NCBI GenBank assembly: GCA_018141785.1
Contig: CP073341.1
Span: 1,315,118-1,379,117, forward strand
Reading direction: 5' to 3'
DNA: 64,000 nt
Origin: Candidatus Paraprochloron terpiosi LD05
Lineage (GTDB): Bacteria; Cyanobacteriota; Cyanobacteriia; Cyanobacteriales; Prochloraceae
The notes below the pieces were generated by a model. The model made no database searches. It was not told the DNA's origin and was given only the letters and a program-made list of their open reading frames with translations. Position 1 is the first letter of the stretch, and every line of letters starts with the position of its first letter. Below, in pieces: positions 26,093 through 35,945 of this stretch. The position numbers and the translations under genes were made by a program.

Positions 26093-27733
26093 TTGTATCG
26101 TCAACGTCTACCGGGCGGAACCTTCGTCACGCCAGAATTTGCTCAAAGACTTGCAGCCATCAGCACTGAAATCAATCAACCAGTCTGTGCCTATCTTAAC
26201 CGTCGGGGACAAATAATCCGTATCGGTGTGGGTACCCCCCGCCAAACAAAAATACCTCCTCTAGAACTCCCCCGTTACGGTGCGGAAAGACTTTGTGGCA
26301 TTCGCTGTATCGCCACTAACTTTAAACCAGAACCGCCGAAATCAGCCAGTTTAACGGCCATGGTACAGCAAAGGCTGGATGCTTTAGTAGTGCTAACCCT
26401 TACAGGGATTGGATTTGAACGCCGGGGTGGGGGTGCCACAGGCTACGTCCAAGAAGCTTATCTAGCTCACCTACTCCCCCAACAAGAGGACAATACCGAA
26501 GACTTTTCTTATTGGACAGTTTCTCCCCCTATGAGTCTAGACGTCCTCACCAAACAGGATTTCCTCCACTGGGTAGAAGGATTAGAAACCGAATTTCGGC
26601 GAGAGTACATTGGGCAAAAAGTAGATCAGGAGAGGGATAGAGTCCTGGTAGTGGGTTTAATGACCGACAAGACTACCCAACAAGAATTCGACCACAGTGT
26701 GACGGAGGTAGTTCGGTTAGTAGATACTGCGGGAGGGGAAGTCTTGCAAACTATAAGCCAAAAGCGTTCCCGTCCCCATCCCCAAACTGTAGTCGGTGTT
26801 GGTAAAGTAGAAGAAATTGCCCTCAGAGTTCAAACCCTCGGCGCTAACTTAGTCGCCTTCAATCAAAACCTCTCTTCTGCTCAAGTGCGAAACCTGGAAT
26901 CTTCAATTGGCGTCAGGGTTGTAGACCGCACGGAAGTAATTTTAGATATTTTTGCCCAACGTGCCAGATCCCGTGCAGGAAAATTGCAAGTAGAACTAGC
27001 ACAACTAGAATATACCCTACCTCGCCTCATTGGCTCCGGTAAAGATATGTCCCGTTTGGGAGGAGGTATCGGTACCAGAGGACCGGGGGAAACGAAACTA
27101 GAAACGGAACGACGGGGAATTCAGCGGCGCATCGCTCGCCTACAGCAAGAAGTGAACCAGTTACAGCAACACCGTTCCCGTTTACGCCAACAACGACAAA
27201 AGCAAGAAGTCCCCACAGTTGCCATTATCGGCTATACCAATGCGGGAAAATCCACTCTCATCAACGCTCTAACTAATGCAGAAGTCTATACTGCGGACCA
27301 ATTATTTGCTACTCTGGACCCCACAACCCGCCGTTTAGGAGTAGAAAATGTCACCACCGGTGAGTATCAGACAATTTTACTTGTTGATACAGTGGGATTT
27401 ATCCAAGCATTACCCCCACCCTTAGTAGATGCATTTCGCGCCACCTTAGAAGAAGTAACGGAAGCAGATGGCCTCTTGCACGTGGTAGATTTATCCCACC
27501 CCGCATGGCGCAGTCACATTAGTTCTGTCAAAGAAATTTTAACCCAAATGCCCCTAACACCGGGACCCATGTTAATGGTTTTTAATAAAATCGATAGGGT
27601 AGAAGTGGAAACCTTGGCAGCAGCAAAAGAGGAATTTCCCGCAGCGGCGTTTATTGCTGCCAGTGAGACCAAGGGGTTGGGAACACTGCGCCAAAAGCTA
27701 GCTCAGTTAATTTATTACGGGGCGATGGTGTAA
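26093..27733 (+). CDS. hflX: ribosome-associated GTPase HflX
   Basis: The frame from the TTG at 26093 gives 546 residues. It has a cyanobacterial N-terminal extension (about 1-175), the HflX subdomain with GGGIGTRGPGETKLETERRGI and a coiled-coil, then the GTPase domain with GYTNAGKST, the switch Thr, DTVGF and NKID. HflX splits stalled ribosomes under stress. Homology to relatives continues 21 codons upstream of the TTG (IDTIYGDLKGLK, from 26030), where the expected ATG is ATC. The true start is therefore either a rare ATC or one of the later TTG codons. An in-frame TAG at 26015 bounds the frame. Confidence 0.9.
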   Translation: MYRQRLPGGTFVTPEFAQRLAAISTEINQPVCAYLNRRGQIIRIGVGTPRQTKIPPLELPRYGAERLCGIRCIATNFKPEPPKSASLTAMVQQRLDALVVLTLTGIGFERRGGGATGYVQEAYLAHLLPQQEDNTEDFSYWTVSPPMSLDVLTKQDFLHWVEGLETEFRREYIGQKVDQERDRVLVVGLMTDKTTQQEFDHSVTEVVRLVDTAGGEVLQTISQKRSRPHPQTVVGVGKVEEIALRVQTLGANLVAFNQNLSSAQVRNLESSIGVRVVDRTEVILDIFAQRARSRAGKLQVELAQLEYTLPRLIGSGKDMSRLGGGIGTRGPGETKLETERRGIQRRIARLQQEVNQLQQHRSRLRQQRQKQEVPTVAIIGYTNAGKSTLINALTNAEVYTADQLFATLDPTTRRLGVENVTTGEYQTILLVDTVGFIQALPPPLVDAFRATLEEVTEADGLLHVVDLSHPAWRSHISSVKEILTQMPLTPGPMLMVFNKIDRVEVETLAAAKEEFPAAAFIAASETKGLGTLRQKLAQLIYYGAMV

Positions 27734-27815
27734 ATTAAGAACATGCTTGAAACAGTTACCAGCGCCAGCGGCGGGGTTATAGCACTTAATAGCAGCAGGT
27801 TTTGGATTATGGCTT

Positions 27816-28301
27816 ATGTCTGATGAAACAAAAAAATCTTTTCGGTCAAGCGTTCTAGGTATTTTAACTGCTCTTGCTACCTTAGTTACAGCTGTATCAT
27901 GTTCCTATGTTGTAATTGAGCTACCTGCTACAGAACAAGCTAAGGCTCAATCTTCGCAAACTAATGACAGTGATCAACTTTTAAGAAATGCCTTTGAGAA
28001 CCAAAGAAGTAATTTTCAGGTTGAAGGCAAAGGAAAGGTAATTAAAATTCTTCCAGATGACCTATCGGGAAGCAAACACCAACGGTTTATCGTTAGACTA
28101 AGTTCTGGACAAACCTTGTTGATTGCACATAATATCGATTTAGCTCCAAGAATTAATTCCCTCTCTGTAGGGGATTTAGTTGTGTTCTATGGTGAATACG
28201 TGTGGAATCCTCAAGGCGGTCTTATACACTGGACTCATAATGATCCTAGAAATATCCATGTTGGAGGATGGATCAAGCATGGTGGGAGAATATATCAATA
28301 A
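27816..28301 (+). CDS. DUF3465 protein, probably exported
   Basis: This 161-residue protein has an N-terminal hydrophobic segment (about residues 12-35, VTAVSCSYVVIE; the Cys could be a lipobox). A compact domain follows with HQRFIVRLSSGQTLLIAHNI, GDLVVFYGEY and GLIHWTHNDP...GGWIKHGGRIYQ, the conserved pattern of the DUF3465 family. The fold is probably OB-like. It likely sits on the periplasmic side of a membrane. Its function is unknown. Confidence 0.8.
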   Translation: MSDETKKSFRSSVLGILTALATLVTAVSCSYVVIELPATEQAKAQSSQTNDSDQLLRNAFENQRSNFQVEGKGKVIKILPDDLSGSKHQRFIVRLSSGQTLLIAHNIDLAPRINSLSVGDLVVFYGEYVWNPQGGLIHWTHNDPRNIHVGGWIKHGGRIYQ

Positions 28302-28319
28302 TAATATAGGGAATGGTGA

Positions 28320-28490
28320 GTAATTTACATTTTAGCGGCAGAGTAGTACTAAATTAGACAACCAAAAGAAAGTGGTAGGGTGGGCAATGGACAGTTAATT
28401 TATTTTAAAGGAGCACTTATCGCTCTCATTGCCTACCCTACCCTGTTACACGATTTTTTACACAACTCATTATTGATTGCTATATTAAAG
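28320..28490. repeat. inverted GTAGGGTGGGCA element in spacer
   Basis: GTAGGGTGGGCAATGG at 28376 and CATTGCCTACCCTAC at 28428 are imperfect inverted copies, able to form a stem around a loop of about 35 bases. Related sequence occurs near 10635 and 51725. A small ORF spans it but has no family similarity that I recognise. Confidence 0.5.
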
Positions 28491-29273
28491 TCAGAATTTA
28501 TCCAACAAATTAGCAACCTTGAGGGCCCAACCTTGACAACCAAAAGAGGGTGCTACTTCCCACCCCCTTCCGCTTAAACCGGGGTGAGGTCCATTTTTAC
28601 CGGGAATTATAATGGGATAATCCACAGTTTCCAACATTTCCAGATCATTGGGACTATTCCCCAAACCCACAGTTAAAATTTTGGCCGATCCTGTTGAGGA
28701 CTTATAATGTTCAATCAGCCATTTTACGGCCTTGCCTTTCCCCGCCGAGCCCCCAATTAAATGGGAAAAGCGATCCCCTACTACCACCCGAAACCCTAGA
28801 ATTTGGACACAAGTGCGCAATTTTTCCACCGACACATTCCGAGGAGTAAGGAAGGGTTCGGTAAACTCCCTGGTTTTTGCCCGTTGCGCTTCATGGAATT
28901 TCAATCCCGTCAGTTCAACTATTTCCGTCGCCGTTAAATCCCCAAAACCCCGCAAATCTTCTCCGAGAATAGTCCCAATTGCCATTTTACCTTCTTTCGC
29001 TTCCTCATAAGTACAGCCAAAAAGTTCTAAGTGATACTCCCCGGCTACTCCGTCCCCCAGAGGTATAAACGCACCACTGCCATTCTCTACCACAAAAGGG
29101 TCATTCAGAGCTAGTTCTTCGAGCAATACTTCAACCTCACAGCGAGTTTTGCTCGTCACGGGAATAACAGGAATTTGCTGTTCTTGCAGTTTTCTCACCA
29201 TGGGAATGGCTGCTTCATAGCTATAATCATCCTGATTTAGCAGAGTTCCATCTAAGTCTGTAAATATTATCAT
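28491..29273 (-). CDS. HAD-IIB family phosphatase (mannosyl-3-phosphoglycerate phosphatase type)
   Basis: This 260-residue protein has HAD motif I TDLDGTLL, motif II TSKTRCE, a cap domain from about 85 to 190, and motifs III/IV with GKAVKWL and GLGNSPNDLEML. These features match the MpgP/YedP subgroup, which acts on glycosyl-phosphoglycerates made as compatible solutes. The partner synthase is not in this window, so the natural substrate is uncertain. The 3' end lies close to a GTAGGGTGGGCA/TGCCTACCCTAC inverted pair at 28376-28443. Confidence 0.8.
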   Translation of the reverse strand: MIIFTDLDGTLLNQDDYSYEAAIPMVRKLQEQQIPVIPVTSKTRCEVEVLLEELALNDPFVVENGSGAFIPLGDGVAGEYHLELFGCTYEEAKEGKMAIGTILGEDLRGFGDLTATEIVELTGLKFHEAQRAKTREFTEPFLTPRNVSVEKLRTCVQILGFRVVVGDRFSHLIGGSAGKGKAVKWLIEHYKSSTGSAKILTVGLGNSPNDLEMLETVDYPIIIPGKNGPHPGLSGRGWEVAPSFGCQGWALKVANLLDKF

Positions 29274-29292
29274 AAAATTTTTATCTAAATTA

Positions 29293-30588
29293 TTACTGTT
29301 TAGTTCTGAGTCTCACAGAGTCCCCGTGATAAGGCAAACCTTCCGCTGCTGCCAAAATTTGAATCGCATTGGACATTTTTTTCAGTGCGAGGGGAGAGTA
29401 TTGAATCAAACTGGAATATTTCATAAAGGTTTCCACCCCCAAAGCAGAAGCATAGCGTGGGGCGCCGGAACCAGGCAAAGTATGGTTAAGACCTGCCAGA
29501 TTGAGCAACACAGCAAAGGGAGTAGAATTGCCTAAAAATATTGATCCAGCGTGACGAATCAGTTCCAGCATCGCCCAAGGATCAGCCACTTCTAACTCCA
29601 GGTGTTGCGGTGCGAACAAATTAGACAGTTCGGCAGCAACTGCTAAAGAATCTACAACTACAATGAGACCGTAGTGAGCGATCGCCTTTTCCGTCAAAAT
29701 ACGTCCCGGATGATTTTCCAGTTGCTTGCTTACAAAGTCGCGAACTTTTTGAGCCAATAAGCTATCAGTGGTCAACAAAATTGCCGCAGCAGATGAGTCT
29801 TGTTCTGCTTGTGCCAGCATATCTGCTGCGACGTAGACAGGATTTGCCTCCGAATCTGCTATAATTAGAACTGAGCCAGGACCTGATAGGGAGTCGATTC
29901 CCACAGTGCCGTAAACCATTTTTTTCGCCAGAGTAACATAGATATTCCCTGGTCCTGCAATCACATCCACTTTGGGAATTGTTTCGGTTCCGTAAGCCAA
30001 AGCAGCGATCGCCTGAGCTCCACCAACCCGGTAAATTTCTTCCACTCCCGCCTCTTGAGCTGCCACCAAGACAGCCGCATTTATTGTCAGATTCTCCCCT
30101 GGTGGCGTCACCATAACAATCCGTGGAACTTTCGCCACTTTTGCCGGAATAGCATTCATCAGCACCTTACTGGGATAACAGGCCCTGCCTCCGGTAACAT
30201 ATATTCCGGCTCGATCTACCGGAGTGTAGCGTTTGCCCAAAACTACCTCATCTTCCCCAAACTGTACCCAAGATTGAGGAACACGGTTCCTGTGAAATGC
30301 TTCTATTTTTCCCCGCGCTACCTGAATAGCATCCAGTAATTCTGGTGAAATCTGTTGATAAGCCGCGTCCAGTTCTGAACCGCTCACCCTTAGCTGTTCA
30401 ACCCTAAGAGTAAGTCCATCGAACTTTCTAGTATAGTCCAAGAGTGCCTTATTGCCCTGGCTCTTCACCGTTTCGATCAGAGTCCTTACGGTTGCCTCTT
30501 TTGGCCTAATCTGGTCGTTGTGGATCTGGTTGCAGATTCGTCGCAGTTCAGTTTCAGCGATCGCCTGCTGAGTTATAATTCGCAGCAT
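29293..30588 (-). CDS. hisD: histidinol dehydrogenase
   Basis: From the ATG at 30588 the protein has 431 residues; an upstream frame adds 20 residues unlike any HisD. Conserved segments include YVTGGRACYPSKVLMNA, VGGAQAIAALAYGTE, DVIAGPGNIYVTLAKK, GPGSVLIIAD, the catalytic/zinc region NLFAPQHLELEV, and GAPRYASALGVETFMK. It catalyses the last two steps of histidine synthesis. It is divergent from rpsT, an arrangement I know from other cyanobacteria. Confidence 0.95.
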   Translation of the reverse strand: MLRIITQQAIAETELRRICNQIHNDQIRPKEATVRTLIETVKSQGNKALLDYTRKFDGLTLRVEQLRVSGSELDAAYQQISPELLDAIQVARGKIEAFHRNRVPQSWVQFGEDEVVLGKRYTPVDRAGIYVTGGRACYPSKVLMNAIPAKVAKVPRIVMVTPPGENLTINAAVLVAAQEAGVEEIYRVGGAQAIAALAYGTETIPKVDVIAGPGNIYVTLAKKMVYGTVGIDSLSGPGSVLIIADSEANPVYVAADMLAQAEQDSSAAAILLTTDSLLAQKVRDFVSKQLENHPGRILTEKAIAHYGLIVVVDSLAVAAELSNLFAPQHLELEVADPWAMLELIRHAGSIFLGNSTPFAVLLNLAGLNHTLPGSGAPRYASALGVETFMKYSSLIQYSPLALKKMSNAIQILAAAEGLPYHGDSVRLRTKQ

Positions 30589-30774
30589 AGAGTCTGAATG
30601 ACCTCTAGTAGCTAGTATCCGCCATGAGTCCCTATTTCTATTATACACCGCTTAATTTAGAATGACAGAATTGAGCTATGTTGGATTTGTCAAAGGCGGT
30701 GAAGAATGATACAATCCTAATCTCTGAGTGTCTCAGACGAATGTCAATCAAAATCACTTTCGGGCAATAAAACT

Positions 30775-31089
30775 GTGGCCAATATCAAATCTGCAATTAA
30801 GCGCGTCAAGATAGCCGAGCGGAACAGACTCCGGAACAAAGCCTATAAGTCAGCGGTGAAAACTCTGATGAAAAAATGCCATGCTTCCATCGCAGTATAT
30901 AGAAACAACCCGAGTGAGGATGCAAAATCGGAGGTAAACCTTGCCATCTCAGCCGCTTACAGTAAAATAGACAAAGCGGTAAAGCGGCGAATACTGCATC
31001 AGAATAATGGCAACCGTAAGAAAGCCAAACTAGCCAAGGCTTTCAAACAAGTTACTCTTTCAGCCGATGCTGCCGTCAGAACAACCTGA
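30775..31089 (+). CDS. rpsT: 30S ribosomal protein S20
   Basis: This 104-residue basic protein begins at GTG with (M)[25 protein letters not shown], the S20 signature, and continues with helical Lys/Arg-rich sequence. It is at the head of the rpsT-tatD-rpoB-rpoC1-rpoC2 cluster conserved in cyanobacteria. Confidence 0.96.
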   Translation: MANIKSAIKRVKIAERNRLRNKAYKSAVKTLMKKCHASIAVYRNNPSEDAKSEVNLAISAAYSKIDKAVKRRILHQNNGNRKKAKLAKAFKQVTLSADAAVRTT

Positions 31090-31170
31090 CCAAGGGAAGC
31101 AGACACTCCCAACGGACCACCAGATCATGGGTTATTGGTTGTGGGTTGTGGGTTATTGGTTATTGAACAA

Positions 31171-31198
31171 ACAACAAACAACAAACAACAAACAACAA
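31171..31198. repeat. four perfect ACAACAA heptamers directly before tatD
   Basis: Exactly four ACAACAA units run up to the base before the tatD ATG (31199). Just upstream lie G/T-rich heptamer-like units (TTGTGGG, GGTTATT). Heptameric short tandem repeats are typical of filamentous cyanobacteria. Here they occupy the place where a ribosome binding site would be, and no Shine-Dalgarno motif is present. Confidence 0.9.
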
Positions 31199-31984
31199 AT
31201 GCAATTAATCGATACCCACGTTCATCTCAACTTTGAGGTATTTCAGCAGGATTTAGGTTCCCTTGAGAACCGTTGGCGGGAAGCGGGAGTAGTCCATTTA
31301 GTTCATTCTTGCGTTCACCCGAATGAATTTGAAAGCATTAGACATCTAGCAGATCGCTTCTACCCTACCCTATCTTTTGCGGTTGGTTTACACCCCTTAG
31401 ATGTAGATAAATGGACAGACTCTACAAAAGAGCAAATTCTTGCTCTGGCAAAAATTGATCCAAGAGTGGTAGCAATTGGCGAAATGGGTTTGGATTTTTA
31501 TAAGGCCGATAATCACTTACTTCAAAAAGAAGTATTGTTAGCTCAACTAGAAATCGCCCGCCTTCTGGATAAACCAGTGATAATCCACTGTCGTAGTGCA
31601 GCAGCATTAATGCGTGAGGTGTTGACAGAATTCCCCGTAAGGGGGGTGATGCATTGTTGGGGGGGAACCCCAGAAGAAACGAAATGGTTTTTAGATCTTG
31701 GTTTTTATATCAGTTTTAGTGGTATAGTAACATTTAAGAATGCTAGGAACATACAAGCATCAGCTAAAATGGTACCAAGCGATCGCCTGCTAATAGAAAC
31801 AGATTGTCCCTTTTTAGCCCCAGTACCAAAACGAGGCTTCAGGAATGAACCAGCTTATGTGCTACATGTAGCCCAACATTTGAGTAGATTGCGCTCAGTA
31901 CCCTTAACAACCCTAGCCGCTCAAACTACCGCAAACGCTCGATCCCTTTTCCAGCTCAACTTCTCCTATTACGAAAACAATTGA
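31199..31984 (+). CDS. tatD: TatD-family metal-dependent DNase
   Basis: From the ATG at 31199 the product is 261 residues and begins [12 protein letters not shown], with the metal-binding H-x-H. Further ligands lie in [26 protein letters not shown] and ETDCPFLAP. It matches TatD hydrolases (3'-5' DNase, quality control). An upstream in-frame start at 31067 would make the protein begin in repeats and overlap rpsT, so it is unlikely. It lies between rpsT and rpoB, as in other cyanobacteria. Confidence 0.92.
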   Translation: MQLIDTHVHLNFEVFQQDLGSLENRWREAGVVHLVHSCVHPNEFESIRHLADRFYPTLSFAVGLHPLDVDKWTDSTKEQILALAKIDPRVVAIGEMGLDFYKADNHLLQKEVLLAQLEIARLLDKPVIIHCRSAAALMREVLTEFPVRGVMHCWGGTPEETKWFLDLGFYISFSGIVTFKNARNIQASAKMVPSDRLLIETDCPFLAPVPKRGFRNEPAYVLHVAQHLSRLRSVPLTTLAAQTTANARSLFQLNFSYYENN

Positions 31985-32041
31985 TCGCTCTGAACTTATC
32001 TCCCCATGTCCCCTCGGAACGCCTGATTTAAAACCAACCCC

Positions 32042-35000
32042 ATGAGCAATACATTACTCCTACCAGACCTGATTGAAATTCAACGCGCTAGCTTCCGCTG
32101 GTTCCTAGAAAAAGGACTAATCGAAGAACTAAATAGCTTCTCACCTATCACTGACTACACTGGAAAGCTGGAATTGCACTTTATCGGCCAAGACTATAAA
32201 CTCAAAGAACCAAAGTACGATGTAACGCAAGCAAAGCGCAGGGACAGTACGTACTCCGTTCACATGTACGTTCCCACTCGCCTCATTAACAAGGAAACGG
32301 GAGAAATCAAGGAACAGCAGGTGTTTATTGGGGACCTGCCTCTAATGACGGACCGAGGCACCTTTATCATAAACGGGGCAGAACGGGTAATCGTCAACCA
32401 AATCATCCGCTCTCCGGGGGTATATTACAAAGCAGTAACCGATAAAAATGATTCTCGTACTTATTCCGCTAGTTTAATCCCCAACAGAGGAGCATGGCTG
32501 AAGTTTGAGACAGACAAAAATGACCTAGTGTGGGTGCGGATAGATAAAACACGGAAGCTGTCCGCTCAAGTCCTGCTTAAGGCAGCAGGATGTACCGATA
32601 ATGAGATAATGAATGCTCTCCGTCACCCAGATTATTACGAGAAAACATTATCTATTGAGGGCAATCCATCTGGCGACAAAGCCTTGTTGGAACTTTATAA
32701 AAAGCTGCGCCCGGGTGAACCGCCCACCGTAAGAGGGGGGAAAAAGTTGTTACATGCTCGTTTCTTTGATAATAAGCGTTATGATTTGGGACGAGTGGGA
32801 CGCTACAAGCTAAATAAAAAGCTGCGGTTAAGGGTGGCGGATACAGTGCGGGTACTGACACCCACGGATATCTTGGCAGTCGTAGATTATTTGATTAATC
32901 TGTCCTTCGATGTGGGTAGCGTAGATGATATTGACGATTTGGGAAATCGCCGGGTGCGCTCTGTAGGTGAGTTGCTCCAAAACCAAATACGGATAGGACT
33001 GAATCGCCTGGAAAGAATTATCAAAGAAAGGATGACCGTCAGTGAAGCCGATAATCTCACCCCAGGGGGCCTCGTTAACCCCAAACCATTGGTAGCAGCA
33101 GTTAAAGAGTTCTTTGGTTCCTCTCAACTCTCCCAATTTATGGACCAAACTAATCCTCTGGCCGAGTTGACCCATAAGCGCCGTATTTCAGCCCTCGGTC
33201 CAGGAGGACTAACCAGGGAAAGGGCCGGTTTTGCCGTGCGAGATATTCACCCCAGTCATTATGGTCGTATTTGTCCCGTGGAAACTCCTGAGGGACCAAA
33301 TGCCGGATTGATTGGCTCTCTGGCAACAATAGCGAAAGTCAATGAATATGGCTTTATCGCTACACCTTATTACCGAGTGGAATCCGGACGGGTGCTGAAG
33401 AAAGAAGAGCCAGTTTATCTCACTGCTGATGAAGAGGACGATTTGCGTGTCGCTCCGGGGGATGTGGCTACTGATGACCATGGCAATATTCTGTCCGATA
33501 CAGTAACAGTGCGCTATCGTCAAGAATTTTCCACCACAGTACCCACAGCTGTGGACTATGTAGCTGTTTCTCCCGTACAAATTGTTTCCGTAGCCACCTC
33601 CATGATTCCTTTTTTGGAACATGATGACGCCAACCGAGCGCTGATGGGGTCGAATATGCAGCGGCAGGCCGTCCCCTTACTTCGCCCAGAGCGACCCTTA
33701 GTGGGAACCGGATTAGAAGCACAGGCAGCTCGCGACTCTGGAATGGTAGTAGTCAACCGCACCGAAGGGACTGTCAGCTATGTAGATGCCAAATTGATTA
33801 GAGTTCGCTCAAATGAATCCAGTGTTGAAATTGAATATTCTTTGCAGAAATATGAGCGTTCTAACCAGGATACTTGTTTGAATCAACGTCCTTTGGTCTA
33901 TGTGGGAGAACACGTAGTAAGGGGTCAGGTTCTGGCAGATGGTTCTTCTACAGAAGGAGGGGAACTAGCTTTGGGACAGAATATTCTGGTGGCTTATATG
34001 CCTTGGGAGGGATATAACTATGAGGATGCTTTCCTGATTAGCGAAAGGTTGGTCTATGAGGACGTTTATACTAGTATCCATATAGAGAAGTATGAGATTG
34101 AGGCACGGAACACTAAATTAGGACCGGAAGAAATTACTCGGGAAATTCCCAATGTAGGGGAAGATTCTCTTCGCAACTTAGATGAGCTGGGCATTATCCG
34201 GAAAGGGAGCTGGGTCGAAGCTGGAGATATTATAGTAGGAAAGGTAACACCTAAAGGAGAATCAGAGCAACCACCAGAAGAGAAATTGCTGCGGGCTATT
34301 TTTGGGGAAAAAGCTCGGGATGTACGAGATACTTCCCTGCGAGTTACTAATGGGGAAAAGGGCCGAGTAGTGGATGTACGGGTGTTTACTCGCGAACAGG
34401 GAGATGAGTTGCCCCCAGGAGCCAATATGGTGCTGCGGGTATATGTGGCGATCTTACGGAAGATTCAGGTAGGAGATAAAATGGCAGGTCGGCACGGAAA
34501 TAAGGGGATTATCTCCCGAATTTTGCCGATCGAGGATATGCCTTATTTGCCCGATGGAACCCCTGTAGACATCGTGCTAAATCCATTAGGAGTACCCTCC
34601 CGGATGAACGTAGGTCAAGTTTTTGAATGTATGCTAAGTTGGGCAGGAGAGAAATTAGGGATGCGGTTTAAGGTAACTCCATTTGATGAAATGTATGGAG
34701 CGGAGGCGTCCAGGGAAACCGTTCAGGGTTTGCTAAGGTCTGCTAGCGAGCGCCCCAATTTGGATTGGATTTTTGACGAAAATAATCCCGGTAAAGTTCA
34801 ATTGTTTGATGGTCGTACTGGGGAGGCGTTTGACCAACCAGTGACGGTGGGGATGGCTTATATGTTGAAATTGGTGCATTTAGTAGATGAAAAAATCCAC
34901 GCTCGTTCTACCGGTCCTTATTCCTTAGTGACCCAACAGCCTTTAGGGGGCAAAGCACAGCAGGGAGGTCAGCGTTTTGGTGAGATGGAAGTGTGGGCTT

Positions 35001-35353
35001 TGGAAGCTTACGGGGCTGCTTATACCCTCCAAGAGTTGCTGACGGTGAAGTCAGATGATATGCAGGGAAGGAATGAGGCGTTGAATGCGATCGTTAAAGG
35101 TCAGCCGATTCCCCGACCGGGTATTCCAGAATCTTTTAAGGTGCTGATGCGGGAGTTGCAATCTCTGGGTCTGGATATTGCCGTTCATAAGGTGTCTACG
35201 AGTGAAGATGGCAGTACGTCCTACTTGGAGGTGGATTTGATGGCAGCCCCGGCATCATCTCCTGCGGGGCAATCAAAATCCCAGATCTACTCTTTTATCT
35301 CTGGCCATGAATTCGATGAAAGTAAGGGCGGCAAGAATGGTTTCCGCCATTGA
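32042..35353 (+). CDS. rpoB: RNA polymerase beta subunit
   Basis: This 1103-residue protein shows the expected order of RpoB regions. They are [16 protein letters not shown], the rifampicin region ([30 protein letters not shown], in two parts), [21 protein letters not shown], the switch/flap, the catalytic-site region [13 protein letters not shown], and the C-terminal [21 protein letters not shown]. The length is typical of cyanobacteria. The rifampicin-site residues look like wild type. Its stop is followed directly by a dispersed repeat and a TnpB relic before rpoC1. Confidence 0.98.
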   Translation: MSNTLLLPDLIEIQRASFRWFLEKGLIEELNSFSPITDYTGKLELHFIGQDYKLKEPKYDVTQAKRRDSTYSVHMYVPTRLINKETGEIKEQQVFIGDLPLMTDRGTFIINGAERVIVNQIIRSPGVYYKAVTDKNDSRTYSASLIPNRGAWLKFETDKNDLVWVRIDKTRKLSAQVLLKAAGCTDNEIMNALRHPDYYEKTLSIEGNPSGDKALLELYKKLRPGEPPTVRGGKKLLHARFFDNKRYDLGRVGRYKLNKKLRLRVADTVRVLTPTDILAVVDYLINLSFDVGSVDDIDDLGNRRVRSVGELLQNQIRIGLNRLERIIKERMTVSEADNLTPGGLVNPKPLVAAVKEFFGSSQLSQFMDQTNPLAELTHKRRISALGPGGLTRERAGFAVRDIHPSHYGRICPVETPEGPNAGLIGSLATIAKVNEYGFIATPYYRVESGRVLKKEEPVYLTADEEDDLRVAPGDVATDDHGNILSDTVTVRYRQEFSTTVPTAVDYVAVSPVQIVSVATSMIPFLEHDDANRALMGSNMQRQAVPLLRPERPLVGTGLEAQAARDSGMVVVNRTEGTVSYVDAKLIRVRSNESSVEIEYSLQKYERSNQDTCLNQRPLVYVGEHVVRGQVLADGSSTEGGELALGQNILVAYMPWEGYNYEDAFLISERLVYEDVYTSIHIEKYEIEARNTKLGPEEITREIPNVGEDSLRNLDELGIIRKGSWVEAGDIIVGKVTPKGESEQPPEEKLLRAIFGEKARDVRDTSLRVTNGEKGRVVDVRVFTREQGDELPPGANMVLRVYVAILRKIQVGDKMAGRHGNKGIISRILPIEDMPYLPDGTPVDIVLNPLGVPSRMNVGQVFECMLSWAGEKLGMRFKVTPFDEMYGAEASRETVQGLLRSASERPNLDWIFDENNPGKVQLFDGRTGEAFDQPVTVGMAYMLKLVHLVDEKIHARSTGPYSLVTQQPLGGKAQQGGQRFGEMEVWALEAYGAAYTLQELLTVKSDDMQGRNEALNAIVKGQPIPRPGIPESFKVLMRELQSLGLDIAVHKVSTSEDGSTSYLEVDLMAAPASSPAGQSKSQIYSFISGHEFDESKGGKNGFRH

Positions 35354-35382
35354 AGCTCACAGAGGCACAGAGGCGCAGTGTT
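35354..35382. repeat. dispersed AGCTCACAGAGGCACAGAG repeat at the rpoB stop
   Basis: AGCTCACAGAGGCACAGAG follows the rpoB TGA immediately. GCTCACAGAGGCACAGAG also follows the rpoC1 TAA immediately (37848), and a shorter form lies at 50188. Confidence 0.85.
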
Positions 35383-35448
35383 TATTTTTTTATTGATTAG
35401 ATTTTTAACGCATGCGCGGAAGTCCCCACCCTCAGCGCAGCGGTTGCT

Positions 35449-35860
35449 ACTGAGAAACTCAACCTCAAGGGCATGACGCGAAAGGGAAAGGGAAAGGGGA
35501 AACGGTCAAAGGCCGGCCTCAATCGGTCCCTCTTAGATGTAGCTATCGGCATGACGAAAGATGCGATTAAATACAAGGTTATTGAGGCGGGTGGGGTTTA
35601 TTTAGAGGCTCCAACACAAAAGTTAAAACCTACCCAAAGATGCGCTAAATGTTGGGAAACTACAAAAAAAACTGGGTTAACTTTCCAGGCGTGCGCGCCT
35701 GGAAAGCCTTTCGGGCGACACGCCCGAAAGGTCAATAAATTGCGACCGTGTTCATGTTTGTTAACATTGCGGGTATCAAGAGGATAGAGATATCAATGCA
35801 GCTCACGTCATGTATGAAGCAACTAGGGGCAATGAAGCGTCAGAAACGTCGTGCCGCTAC
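35449..35860 (+). pseudogene. tnpB: TnpB (IS200/IS605-type) C-terminal relic inside the rpo operon
   Basis: The frame reads LNLKGM, then GLNRSLLDVAIG, YLEAPTQKLKPTQRCAKCW and ETTKK, which is the C-terminal RuvC/zinc-finger part of TnpB. After an inserted 51-bp double hairpin, another frame reads CDRVHVC-stop-HCGYQEDRDINAAHVMYEATRG. This is the second zinc pair and the last RuvC Asp. A frame change, a TAA inside the zinc knuckle, and absence of the N-terminal two thirds show that it is dead. It separates rpoB and rpoC1, which are normally close. No intact TnpA is near. Confidence 0.85.
35681..35731. repeat. double perfect hairpin inserted in the TnpB relic
   Basis: Two adjacent perfect inverted repeats: CTTTCCAGGCG/CGCCTGGAAAG with a TGCG loop (35681-35706) and CCTTTCGGGCG/CGCCCGAAAGG with an ACA loop (35707-35731). 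Each has an 11-bp stem and both show a TTTC...GCG logic. They interrupt the zinc-finger coding region, so they arrived as a small palindromic insertion. Confidence 0.9.
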
Positions 35861-35945
35861 GCTGAGCACGACGTAGTTCATATCTCGGTCTACATTCCTT
35901 CGTGCCGGAGCGCCTCTGCGCGATAAAATTGAAAAAGGGGAAAAA

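Noticed and set aside
35473-35787. 104-codon ORF between rpoB and rpoC1 as an intact gene
   Set aside because: It is the C-terminal part of TnpB broken by an inserted hairpin; the end of the ORF is out of the TnpB frame.
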